A stretch of 64,000 nucleotides of DNA. Source: Azospirillum lipoferum. GTDB taxonomy: Bacteria > Pseudomonadota > Alphaproteobacteria > Azospirillales > Azospirillaceae. Both the position numbers and the translations under genes were made by a program. Each line of letters starts with the position of its first letter. Positions within the stretch are counted from its first letter, which is position 1. Positions 25,693 through 33,805 of the stretch are shown one piece after another. Under the pieces are notes generated by a model. That model searched no databases. It had not been told where the DNA came from and saw nothing but the letters and a program-made list of their open reading frames with translations. The DNA lies in assembly GCF_024170005.1 (NCBI RefSeq), contig NZ_JALJXJ010000014.1, positions 124,001 through 188,000 of the forward strand, given 5' to 3'.

Positions 25693-27060
25693 TTACCAGC
25701 TCTTCGCCCGGGCCGCCGGCTTGCCGTTGCCGTGGGCTTCACGGCGGGCATGGCCATGGTCCGGACGGGCGTCGCCGCGGTGGTTGTCGTTGCGGGCATA
25801 GTCCGGACGCGGGCCGCGCGGGGCGTGCGGACCCTTGGACTCGCCGTTGCGGTGCCACGGCTTGCCGCCGCCGCCCGGACGACCGTTGCGACCGGCCGGA
25901 CGGCCGGCGCCGCCGGTGGTGAAGGGGCGCGTCGGCTCCAGGCCGGGCACCACATGCACCTCAAGCGTCGCCTTCGTGTAGCGCTCGATGCGGACCAGGG
26001 TCTCGCGGTCGGCGCGGGCGGCGAAGGAGATCGCGACGCCCGAAGCGCCGGCGCGGCCGGTACGGCCGATGCGGTGGACATAGTCCTCCGCCGAGCGCGG
26101 CAGGTCGAAGTTGATGACGTGGGTGATGTCGCGCACGTCGATGCCGCGGGCGGCGACGTCGGTGGCGACCAGCAGGCGGACCTGGCCGGTGCGCAGGCGC
26201 TGGAGCGTACGGTTGCGCTTGGTCTGGTCCATGTCGCCGTGCAGGGCGGCGGCAGCATGGCCGGCGGCGCTCAGCTCCTCGGCCAGCGTGTCGGCATCAC
26301 GCTTGGTGGCGGCGAAGATGATCGCCTTGCCGACCTCTTCCTGGGCGGCGAAATGCTGCAGCAGGCGGCGCTTGTGGTCGAGGTCGTCGGCATGGTGCAG
26401 GCGCTGCTCGACATTCACCGAGGTCGCCTGGCTTTCGACGGCCACGCGCTCCGGGTTGCGCAGCAGGTTGCCGGCGAGCTGCGCCATGCGGCGGTCCAGC
26501 GTCGCGGTGAACAGCATGGTCTGACGCGTCGGCGGGCAGCACTTGGCGATGGTCTCGACATCGTCGAGGAAACCCATGTCCAGCATGCGGTCGGCCTCGT
26601 CGAGGATCAGCACCTCGACCTCGTCCAGCGCGATGCGGCGGCGGGCGACGTGGTCCAGCAGGCGGCCCGGAGTGCAGACAAGAACGTCGACCGGGCGCGA
26701 CAGCAGGCGCAGCTGCTCGCGGTAGGGCATGCCGCCGACCACGTCCACGATGTTCAGCTTCATGAACTTCGCGTATTTGCGGGCGGCGTCGGTGACCTGC
26801 TTGGCCAGCTCGCGGGTCGGGGCCAGCACCAGCACGCGCGGGGTGGCGGCGCCGTTCAGCGGCAGCTCGGCGGTGCGGGTCAGCGCCGGCAGCATGAAGG
26901 CGGCGGTCTTGCCGGTGCCGGTCTCGGCGGTGGCGAGGATGTCGCGGCCCTGGAGCGCCGGCGGAATGGCGGCGAGCTGGACCGGAGTCGGAGTGGTGTA
27001 TTCGAACGCCTCGAGGGCCTTCAGGACGAGCGGGTGCAGGCCGAGTTCGGAAAACGACAA
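25693..27060 (-). CDS. DEAD-box ATP-dependent RNA helicase (RhlE-like)
   Basis: A 455-residue RNA helicase. The Q motif lies near residues 22-30 (TTPTPVQLAAIP), motif I is AETGTGKT at 45-52, motif Ia PTRELAKQV, motif II DEAD at 154-157, motif III is TAT in place of SAT, motif V VATDVAARGIDV and motif VI YVHRIGRTGRAG. A basic Arg/Gly/His/Asn-rich tail from about residue 380 resembles RhlE-type RNA-binding extensions. Translation begins at a TTG at 27060 with AGAAGG upstream; no nearby ATG fits the family N-terminus MSFSELGL. It may work in ribosome assembly, mRNA decay or cold adaptation. Its leader is long and structured. Confidence 0.95.
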   Translation of the reverse strand: MSFSELGLHPLVLKALEAFEYTTPTPVQLAAIPPALQGRDILATAETGTGKTAAFMLPALTRTAELPLNGAATPRVLVLAPTRELAKQVTDAARKYAKFMKLNIVDVVGGMPYREQLRLLSRPVDVLVCTPGRLLDHVARRRIALDEVEVLILDEADRMLDMGFLDDVETIAKCCPPTRQTMLFTATLDRRMAQLAGNLLRNPERVAVESQATSVNVEQRLHHADDLDHKRRLLQHFAAQEEVGKAIIFAATKRDADTLAEELSAAGHAAAALHGDMDQTKRNRTLQRLRTGQVRLLVATDVAARGIDVRDITHVINFDLPRSAEDYVHRIGRTGRAGASGVAISFAARADRETLVRIERYTKATLEVHVVPGLEPTRPFTTGGAGRPAGRNGRPGGGGKPWHRNGESKGPHAPRGPRPDYARNDNHRGDARPDHGHARREAHGNGKPAARAKSW

Positions 27061-27353
27061 GTCGGATCAACCTTCTCTAAGCAACACGGCACGACCCCGC
27101 GCGCCCCGATGGCGGGCGTGGGACATACCGGCGGACTCGCCGGGAGGAGGTCGATAGAGGGAGAGGCGTCTATCCGATGCAGCGGCCAGAGCGTCCCTAG
27201 AACACCGGGACGTTTGCCCCCTAGGGGGTTGCCGTTGCGCAATCACAGCGCGTCTCGCTCAAGAGACGCGCGAGCCTCCAGCGATCAAGACGCCCTACAT
27301 AGGCTATTGCGCCGCACAAGACAAGGCCCATCGCCGATGGAGCCCCGCGTCGG
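27061..27353 (-). promoter_or_regulatory. Long structured leader upstream of the DEAD-box helicase
   Basis: There is no gene in these 293 bp. Three inverted repeats are visible: GCGCGTCTC (27248-27256) with GAGACGCGC (27263-27271), hexaloop; the self-complementary CCCCCTAGGGGG at 27217-27228; and GTCCC (27193-27197) with GGGAC (27207-27211). All lie between the helicase start and the end of the upstream FliL-like gene. None has a U-run in the helicase direction. Long leaders are common for cold-inducible DEAD-box mRNAs, so post-transcriptional control is plausible but inferred. Confidence 0.4.
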
Positions 27354-27878
27354 TCACTTGACGACCATGCGTTCGATGTAGATGTCGCGGAACAGGCCGG
27401 TCCCCGCCTCGCGGTTCACGGCCTCCTTGATGCGCGCCTTCAGGAAGTCAGCGGAGCCGGGGCCGGTAAGGGTTTCGCTGTCAACCCGACTGACGGTCTG
27501 GAACAGCCGGTCGGCGATGCGGTCCTGATAGCGCAGGATGCGGTCGGGCTCCACCTTCGGCGCCAGCACCAGCGAAACCTGCATTTCCACCGCTCGCGAT
27601 GCGCCCAGCGGCACCTCGATCGCCGGCAACTGGGCCAGCCGTGGCTTCGGCCCCATGCGCGTCTCGATCCGCCGCTGCTCGAGGATACGGTCCACCGCGA
27701 TACCGCCGCCATAGGCGAGCCCGGCCAGCGTGAACAGAGCGATCAGGACGACGATCAGCAGGCGGGTGGGATGCGCCGGTTCCGGTTGAGTTTCATGATG
27801 GTGCGCCAGTTCGTCCCGCAACGGGTCGTGAGGCGGGGTCGAGAACAGGTTTCCGTGCAAGGTGCGATGCGTGGCCAT
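27354..27878 (-). CDS. FliL-like single-span membrane protein
   Basis: A 174-residue protein with a cytoplasmic N-terminus, one membrane segment near residues 39-60 (TRLLIVVLIALFTLAGLAYG) and a periplasmic domain. The tail IKEAVNREAGTGLFRDIYIE followed by RMVVK resembles the end of FliL, the flagellar stator-associated protein. No flagellar genes are adjacent and the overall match is weak, so this may be a paralogue that works with a stator-like or other membrane complex. It lies between mtgA and the helicase on the same strand. Confidence 0.6.
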   Translation of the reverse strand: MATHRTLHGNLFSTPPHDPLRDELAHHHETQPEPAHPTRLLIVVLIALFTLAGLAYGGGIAVDRILEQRRIETRMGPKPRLAQLPAIEVPLGASRAVEMQVSLVLAPKVEPDRILRYQDRIADRLFQTVSRVDSETLTGPGSADFLKARIKEAVNREAGTGLFRDIYIERMVVK

Positions 27879-27966
27879 GGTCGGCCTCCTGCGGGCCGGT
27901 CGGCGGGAGCAAGGAGGAGTATAGCGCGGTGGCGGTTAAGATTCCGTGGAGGGTGGTGCCCCCACC

Positions 27967-28641
27967 TCATCGCACACAGTCCGCCAGCCCATCGCGCCGC
28001 ACCACCGCCATCCGCCGTTCGATCACCCCGGCCCGACGGGCGACATAGGCGCTGGGCCGGGAGGGCGACCAGTTGCGCGGGCTGGGCAGCACCACCGCCA
28101 GCAGCGCCGCCTCGCGCCGGGTCAACGCCGCGGCGGATTTGTTGAAGTGGTGCCGGGCGGCGGCCTCGGCACCATAGACGCCGTCGTCCCACTCCACGAT
28201 GTTCAGATAGACTTCCAGGATGCGGCGCTTGCTCCACAGGCTTTCGATCAGCAGGGTGAACCAGGCCTCCGCCCCCTTGCGGGTCCAGCTGCGGTCAGGC
28301 CACAGGAAGGCGTTCTTGGCGGTCTGCTGGCTGATGGTGCTGCCGCCGCGCAGGCGCTTGCCCTCCTCGTTGTCCTCGAACGCACCCTCGATGGCCGCCC
28401 AGTCGAAGCCGCCATGGCCGCAGAAGCCGGTGTCCTCCGACGCGATCACCGCCTCCACCAGGGCCGGCGAGATACGGTCCAACGGTTCCCAGTCGCGCGA
28501 CAGGCCGGAGCCGCCCAGCGCCCGGATCAGCATCAGCGGCGTGGCCGGCGGCGGCACGACCCGATAGAGCGCCGCCCACAGGATGGTGAAGGCCGTCAGC
28601 CCCGCCACCCCGATCAGCGCCCAACGCAACAGTCTCCGCAT
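27967..28641 (-). CDS. mtgA: Monofunctional biosynthetic peptidoglycan transglycosylase
   Basis: Polymerises lipid II into glycan strands at the inner membrane. The 224 residues comprise an N-terminal membrane anchor (about 8-27) and a GT51 domain: ASEDTGFCGHGGFDW near 67-81 (catalytic Glu69), GGSTISQQTAKN at 99-110, RKGAEAWFTLLIE and RRILEVYLN. The second catalytic Glu lies in the IE.LWSKRRILEVYLN segment. The ATG at 28641 is chosen because it places the anchor at the N-terminus. It is divergent from the DinG-like gene with 111 bp between them. Confidence 0.95.
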   Translation of the reverse strand: MRRLLRWALIGVAGLTAFTILWAALYRVVPPPATPLMLIRALGGSGLSRDWEPLDRISPALVEAVIASEDTGFCGHGGFDWAAIEGAFEDNEEGKRLRGGSTISQQTAKNAFLWPDRSWTRKGAEAWFTLLIESLWSKRRILEVYLNIVEWDDGVYGAEAAARHHFNKSAAALTRREAALLAVVLPSPRNWSPSRPSAYVARRAGVIERRMAVVRRDGLADCVR

Positions 28642-28752
28642 AAAGTCCCGTCTCCGCTCCGCTCCCCGGACTTCCCTCAATGGGGGTGAAGCGGCGGCCC
28701 GTCAACATCCGGCGCTCGCTTTGGGACGGTCGCCCGCCATATAGTGCCGCCG

Positions 28753-31518
28753 ATGGACCTGACCGCCGATCCCACCCCGATGCACAGCCTCGACGACGCG
28801 CCCGCCATGGTGGCCGGCGCGCGCCGCGTCGTGTCGCTGACGCTCGACGGCGAGGTGGAGGAGCTGTCGCTGACCGCCGCAGCCTCGAAGGTACGCCGCC
28901 AGCCGCCGCTGGTCTGCCATGCCCGCGCCTTTGCGCGCCGGCTGGGGATCGACGGCTTCCCGGCCTTCGACGTGCTGGAGCTGTTCGCCTTCGTCCACCC
29001 CGCCCGCTTCTGCGTCCCCACCCCGCGCGGCATCGCCGAGGCGCTCGACCTGCCTACCCCAGAGTGCCACGAAGCGGAGGCGCTGGCCCTGCAACGCGCC
29101 GTGCGCCGGCTGCTGGGTGACCTGGGGGCCGCTGGACGCGAGGAATCCTCCGACCCCGTCGCCTTCGCCTGGGAGATGGGCCGCGCCGGCTGGCCCTGGG
29201 CGCCGGCGGTGCTGGCCGCACTCGGCAGGCCCGATGGGCCGGAGAAGGGCGCCGCCCGCTCGGGCCTGCGCGTCTGGACCCGCATCAAGGAGTGGGAGGA
29301 AGGCGCTCCCCCGCCGCCACCCGCGCAGAATCCGGTGGACCCGGAGGAGGCGCGCCGCCGCCTCGCCGCCATGCTGTCGGCCAACGTGCTGGGCAAGGTG
29401 GCGGAACCGCGGCCGCAGCAGGCCGATTACTCCAGTGCCGTGTCCGCCGCCTTCGCCCCGCGCCAGTTGCCCGACACCCCGAACGTCGTGCTGGCGGAAG
29501 CCGGGACCGGCGTCGGCAAGACGCTGGGCTATCTGGCGCCGGCCACGGTGTGGGCGGAGAAGAATGGCGGGACGGTGTGGATTTCCACCTACACCCGCAA
29601 TCTCCAGCACCAGATCGACGGCGAGCTGGACCGGCTCTATGCCGACCCGGCGACCAAGGCCCGCAAGGTGGTGCTGCGCAAGGGCCGCGAGAACTATCTA
29701 TGCCTGCTGAACCTGGAAGAAGCGGTGCGCGCCATGCCCTTCCAGCCGCACAACGCCATCGGCGTCGGGCTGATGGCGCGCTGGTCGGCGGCGACGCGCG
29801 ATGGCGACATGACCGGCGGCGACTTCCCCGGCTGGCTGGTCGACATCGCCGGGCGCGGCCCGACCATGGGGCTGGCCGACCGCCGCGGCGAGTGCATCTA
29901 TTCCGCCTGCGACCATTACGCCCGCTGCTATATAGAGAAGAGCGTGCGCCGCGCCCGCCGCGCCGACATCGTCATCGCCAACCACGCGCTGGTGATGGTG
30001 CAGGCAGCCCTCGGCGGCGGCGAGGAACCGACGCTGCCCAGCCGCTACGTCTTCGACGAGGGGCACCATGTCTTCGACGCTGCCGACAGCGCCTTCGCCG
30101 GCCATCTGACCGGCCGCGAGACGCAGGAACTGCGGCGCTGGCTGCTCGGCGCCGAGGAGACCGGCCGCAGCCGCGCCCGCGGCCTGAAGCGCCGGTTGGA
30201 GGACATCGTCGCCAATGACGAGGAGGCCCTGCGCCACCTCGACGACATCCTGATCGGCGCCCGTGTGCTGCCCGGCGATGGCTGGTCGGCGCGTCTGGCC
30301 GCTGACAACCCGCAGGGACCGACCGAACGCTTTCTGCTGCTGGCGCGTCAGCAGGTCTATGCCCGCACCGCCGGCCAGGGCGGCCCCTACAGCCTGGAGG
30401 CCGACAAGGCCTATCCGGTGGATGGGTTGCTGGAGGCGGCGGCGGAACTTGAACAGGCGCTGGTCCGCCTGTCCGAACCGGTGGAGGCGCTGGCCCGCCG
30501 GCTGGCCCAGCGGCTGGAGGATGAGAGCGCCGAGTTGGATTCCGACCAGCGCCGCCGCATCGACGCGCTGTCGCGCAGCCTGCACCGCCGGGGCACCCTG
30601 ACGGTGGAGGCGTGGCGCGCCATGCTGCGCACCCTGCCGACCGAAACGCCCTCCCACTTCGTCGACTGGTTCGCGGTGGAGCGGATCGACGGCCGCGACG
30701 TCGATGTCGGGCTCTACCGCCATTGGGTCGATCCGACCGTTCCCTTCGCCGAGGCGCTGGCCGGCCCCGCCCATGGGCTGGTGGTGACCTCCGCCACGCT
30801 GACCGATGGCACCGGCGATGTCGGGCAGGACTGGCGCGCGGCGGAGGACCGCTGCGGCGCCAGCCATCTGCCGGCCCCGGCGATCCGCGCCCAGGTCCCC
30901 TCCCCCTTCGACTACCCGAACCGCACCCGTGTCTTCGTCGTCAACGACGTGCGCAAGGACGATCTGGGACAGGTGGCGGCGGCCTACAAGTCGCTGTTCC
31001 TGGCGGCGGGCGGGGGAGGGCTCGGCCTTTTCACCGCGATCAGCCGCCTGCGCGCCGTGCGCGACCGCATCGCCGAGCCGCTGGATCAGGTCGGCATTCC
31101 GCTCTACGCCCAGCATGTCGACCCGCTGGACGTGTCGACCCTGATCGACATCTTCCGCAACGAGGAGCATGCCTGCCTGCTCGGCACCGACGCGGTGCGC
31201 GACGGGGTGGACGTGCCGGGCCGCTCGCTTCGCCTGATCGTCTTCGACCGCGTGCCCTGGCCCCGCCCCGACATCCTGCACCGCGCGCGGCGCGATGCCT
31301 TCGGCCGCCGCCGCTACGAGGACATGATCACACGATTGCGCCTGAAGCAGGCCTTCGGCCGGCTGGTGCGCCGCGCCGACGACACCGGCGTCTTCGTCCT
31401 GCTGGACCCGATGATGCCGAGCCGGCTGGCCGGCGCCTTCCCGGACGGGGTGGAGATGCGGCGGGTCGGCCTGAAGCAGGCGGTGGAGGAGACGGCGGAG
31501 TTCCTGCGGGGTTGGTGA
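28753..31518 (+). CDS. DinG/XPD-like ATP-dependent DNA helicase
   Basis: A 921-residue superfamily-2 helicase. Walker A (AEAGTGVGKTLGY) is near residues 247-259. Cysteines in ENYLCLLN and in GECIYSACDHYARC suggest the [4Fe-4S] cluster of DinG/XPD proteins. Walker B reads FDEGHHVFD near 433-441, with Gly where DEAH is usual. C-terminal helicase motifs include VVTSATLTDG, LLGTDAVRDGVDVPG and LKQAFGRLVRRADD. About 200 N-terminal residues have no recognised domain. It probably unwinds DNA or R-loops during repair. The GTG at 28744 is an alternative start. Confidence 0.9.
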   Translation: MDLTADPTPMHSLDDAPAMVAGARRVVSLTLDGEVEELSLTAAASKVRRQPPLVCHARAFARRLGIDGFPAFDVLELFAFVHPARFCVPTPRGIAEALDLPTPECHEAEALALQRAVRRLLGDLGAAGREESSDPVAFAWEMGRAGWPWAPAVLAALGRPDGPEKGAARSGLRVWTRIKEWEEGAPPPPPAQNPVDPEEARRRLAAMLSANVLGKVAEPRPQQADYSSAVSAAFAPRQLPDTPNVVLAEAGTGVGKTLGYLAPATVWAEKNGGTVWISTYTRNLQHQIDGELDRLYADPATKARKVVLRKGRENYLCLLNLEEAVRAMPFQPHNAIGVGLMARWSAATRDGDMTGGDFPGWLVDIAGRGPTMGLADRRGECIYSACDHYARCYIEKSVRRARRADIVIANHALVMVQAALGGGEEPTLPSRYVFDEGHHVFDAADSAFAGHLTGRETQELRRWLLGAEETGRSRARGLKRRLEDIVANDEEALRHLDDILIGARVLPGDGWSARLAADNPQGPTERFLLLARQQVYARTAGQGGPYSLEADKAYPVDGLLEAAAELEQALVRLSEPVEALARRLAQRLEDESAELDSDQRRRIDALSRSLHRRGTLTVEAWRAMLRTLPTETPSHFVDWFAVERIDGRDVDVGLYRHWVDPTVPFAEALAGPAHGLVVTSATLTDGTGDVGQDWRAAEDRCGASHLPAPAIRAQVPSPFDYPNRTRVFVVNDVRKDDLGQVAAAYKSLFLAAGGGGLGLFTAISRLRAVRDRIAEPLDQVGIPLYAQHVDPLDVSTLIDIFRNEEHACLLGTDAVRDGVDVPGRSLRLIVFDRVPWPRPDILHRARRDAFGRRRYEDMITRLRLKQAFGRLVRRADDTGVFVLLDPMMPSRLAGAFPDGVEMRRVGLKQAVEETAEFLRGW

Positions 31519-31522
31519 CGCC

Positions 31523-31557
31523 GCGGGAGGCGGGGCGAGCCCGCCCCCCGCTTTCTT
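31523..31557 (+). terminator. Terminator of the DinG-like gene
   Basis: GCGGG-A-GGCGGG (31523-31534) pairs with CCCGCC-C-CCCGC (31540-31551) around a GCGAG loop, with one A/C mismatch, and is followed by TTTCTT. It starts 5 nt after the dinG stop and reaches the end of the convergent chemoreceptor gene. Confidence 0.8.
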
Positions 31558-33232
31558 ACGCCGCGCGGACGGATGCCAGGAAATCCTGGACTTCCCGGCT
31601 CAGGCGTTCGGCGTTTTGCGACAGCTGACCTGCGGAGTCGAGCACCTTGCCCGCGGCGTTTCCAGTCGCCTCGGCGCTCTGCGTCACGCTGCCGATGTTG
31701 CCGCTGACCTGTTGCGTGCCTTGAGCCGCCTGCTGGACATTGCGGGAGATTTCCCTGGTGGCGCTTCCCTGCTCCTCGACCGCCGAGGAGATGGTGGTGG
31801 AGATCCCCTGAATCTGCTCGATGATGTTGGAGATGCTCTGGATGGCGGCGACAGTGTTGCGGGTCTCCTCCTGAACGGCGGCGATCTGCTGGCTGATGTC
31901 CTCGGTGGCGCGGGCCGTCTGGTTGGCCAGGCTCTTGACCTCGCTGGCGACGACGGCGAAGCCTTTGCCGGCCTCCCCCGCACGGGCCGCCTCGATGGTT
32001 GCGTTCAGAGCCAGCAGGTTGGTCTGGCCGGCGATGTCGTTGATCAGGCTCACCACCTCGCCGATGCGGTCGGCCGCCGCCGTCAGCTTGCGCACCAGTT
32101 CGTTGGTGTTGGCAGCCTCGACCGACGCCGTGTTGGCGACGCGGGCGGATTCGGCAACCTGCCGGGCGATCTCGCCGATCGAGGAGGACAGCTCCTCGGT
32201 GGCGGCGGCGACGGTCTGGACATTGGCCGAGGTCTGCTCGGCGGCAGCGGCGACGGTGGAGGCGGCGGCCGTCGATTCGTCGGCCACCAACGACATCGTC
32301 TGCGCGGTGCTCTGCAACTCACCCGACGACGACGAGACCGCCGTTACCATGCCCATGACCTTCTGCTCGAAATTATCGGCCATCCGGTTCATGGCACGCT
32401 TCTGCTCCTCGGCGGCCTGGGCCTTCTGGGCCTCCTGCTCCTGGCGCAGCCGCTCGACCTCCAGGGCGTTGGTCTTGAACACCTCGACCGTGCGGGCCAT
32501 CGCGCCGATCTCGTCATGGCGGGCGGTGCCCGGCACCTCGGCGGCCAGATCGTTGCCGGCCAGCCGCTCCATCACCCCGCGCAGGGCATTGACCGGCCCG
32601 GTGATGCCGCGCCCGATCAGCCACGCGGTCAACGCGCCGAGCAACGTGCCGACCAAGCCGGCGACGATCGCGGCAGAGGAGGCCCAATCGATGCGGCTGT
32701 TGATGTCCTTCGCCGTGTCGGTATTGAGACGCTCGACAAAGGCGCTGGCCGCGTTGTTGGCTTCGGCATAGCGCTTGGCGCCGGCATTCACCTCGGCGAT
32801 GGCCTTCTGATACTCCGGCGAGGCGCCATCGACGCCCTTGGCCTTCAGGTCGTTGAAGCTGCGGGCCTTCGCCTCGAAATCGACGACCGAGTCCTCGAAC
32901 GCCTTGACCAGCCTGTGCCCCTCGTCGGTGACGAGCATGTTCTGAACGACCTGCAACTGGGCGCGGGCCTGGGCGAACGCCTCGTCACGGCTCTTAAGAT
33001 AGCCGGCGTCGCCGGTGGCCGCATAGCTCCAGGCCATGACGCGCCCCTGCCTGACGCTTAGGTAGGAGTCCTTCATGCCGATCACGACCGCGGATCGCTT
33101 CTGCGACAACGCGGCATAGTCCCCAAGACTCTCGAACTGGGACATTGCGAAAGCCGCGAGGGCGATGATCAAGGCAACCAGAAGCCCAAACCCCACCATC
33201 AGACGAGCGGAGATGTTCAACCTAGCAAGCAC
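31556..33232 (-). CDS. Methyl-accepting chemotaxis protein
   Basis: A 558-residue chemoreceptor. The first membrane segment is near 11-31; a periplasmic helical-bundle-like sensing region follows to about 185, the second membrane segment is near 187-207, then a HAMP domain (about 208-262) and the signalling domain with the universal hairpin tip VVSLINDIAGQTNLLALNAT followed by IEAARAGEAGKGFAVVA. The C-terminus FLASVRAA has no CheR-docking pentapeptide. Translation starts at a GTG at 33232, supported by GGAGAAG; an ATG 11 codons later is the alternative. The ligand is unknown. Confidence 0.95.
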   Translation of the reverse strand: MLARLNISARLMVGFGLLVALIIALAAFAMSQFESLGDYAALSQKRSAVVIGMKDSYLSVRQGRVMAWSYAATGDAGYLKSRDEAFAQARAQLQVVQNMLVTDEGHRLVKAFEDSVVDFEAKARSFNDLKAKGVDGASPEYQKAIAEVNAGAKRYAEANNAASAFVERLNTDTAKDINSRIDWASSAAIVAGLVGTLLGALTAWLIGRGITGPVNALRGVMERLAGNDLAAEVPGTARHDEIGAMARTVEVFKTNALEVERLRQEQEAQKAQAAEEQKRAMNRMADNFEQKVMGMVTAVSSSSGELQSTAQTMSLVADESTAAASTVAAAAEQTSANVQTVAAATEELSSSIGEIARQVAESARVANTASVEAANTNELVRKLTAAADRIGEVVSLINDIAGQTNLLALNATIEAARAGEAGKGFAVVASEVKSLANQTARATEDISQQIAAVQEETRNTVAAIQSISNIIEQIQGISTTISSAVEEQGSATREISRNVQQAAQGTQQVSGNIGSVTQSAEATGNAAGKVLDSAGQLSQNAERLSREVQDFLASVRAA

Positions 33233-33805
33233 CGTTCTTCTCCACGTTCAGAGAGCTTGTCATTCTTCGCGTCAGGCCAAGGGAAACCAAAGTCACCGAC
33301 GGTCTCTATCCGCATCTGCAAGTTGGAAGCGCTGGAAATGCCGGCTCTTGCAGAGCGCGTACACTGTGCCGGAAATATATTAATGTACGGATAAGCGCGA
33401 AAGCTCCTGCCACGTTCATAATGCAATGCTGCAATAAATTTGAGTCCATCTCGTTTGATATAAAATTACAAATTTTCCAGCCGCGCTTTTGAAGGATAAC
33501 AACCGTTCCAATCATTATAGTTCCGTGTCTTAATGATTTTAAAGTCGACTTTCCAAAATTCTTCTTTCAGCAAGACAGTCCACTGCTCCGGACCAATACG
33601 AACGGGACCATCGCCCGCTCGCCAAAGGCATGGCCTCCCGAACGGCATGACGGGAAGACCGGAAAGGTCCGCGTCGGCACATCTCCGCCGGACTGGAGCT
33701 GGTCCCGGCAACCCGTTTCAGGCCGGGATTTGGGGCCATCGCGATGCCTTGCTCCGCTGAAGATCGATGACCGGGGGCTTTGCCCGCGATCTCTACCCGC
33801 TCCCA
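33233..33805. other. AT-rich intergenic stretch
   Basis: These 573 bp separate the start of the chemoreceptor gene from the end of the GGDEF-EAL gene. The middle (about 33361-33580) is strikingly AT-rich for this GC-rich genome and holds a perfect 12-bp palindrome, AAAGTCGACTTT, at 33541-33552. A 60-codon reading frame on the minus strand (33466-33648) is protein-like in composition (PVRIGPEQWTVLLKEEFWK within it), but it has no clear ribosome site and no recognisable family, so I do not call it a gene. The chemoreceptor promoter should lie in the left part. Confidence 0.4.

Noticed and set aside
33466..33711. Small minus-strand gene between the chemoreceptor and GGDEF-EAL genes
   Set aside because: The composition is protein-like only because of the low GC; no ribosome site, start or family support was found.
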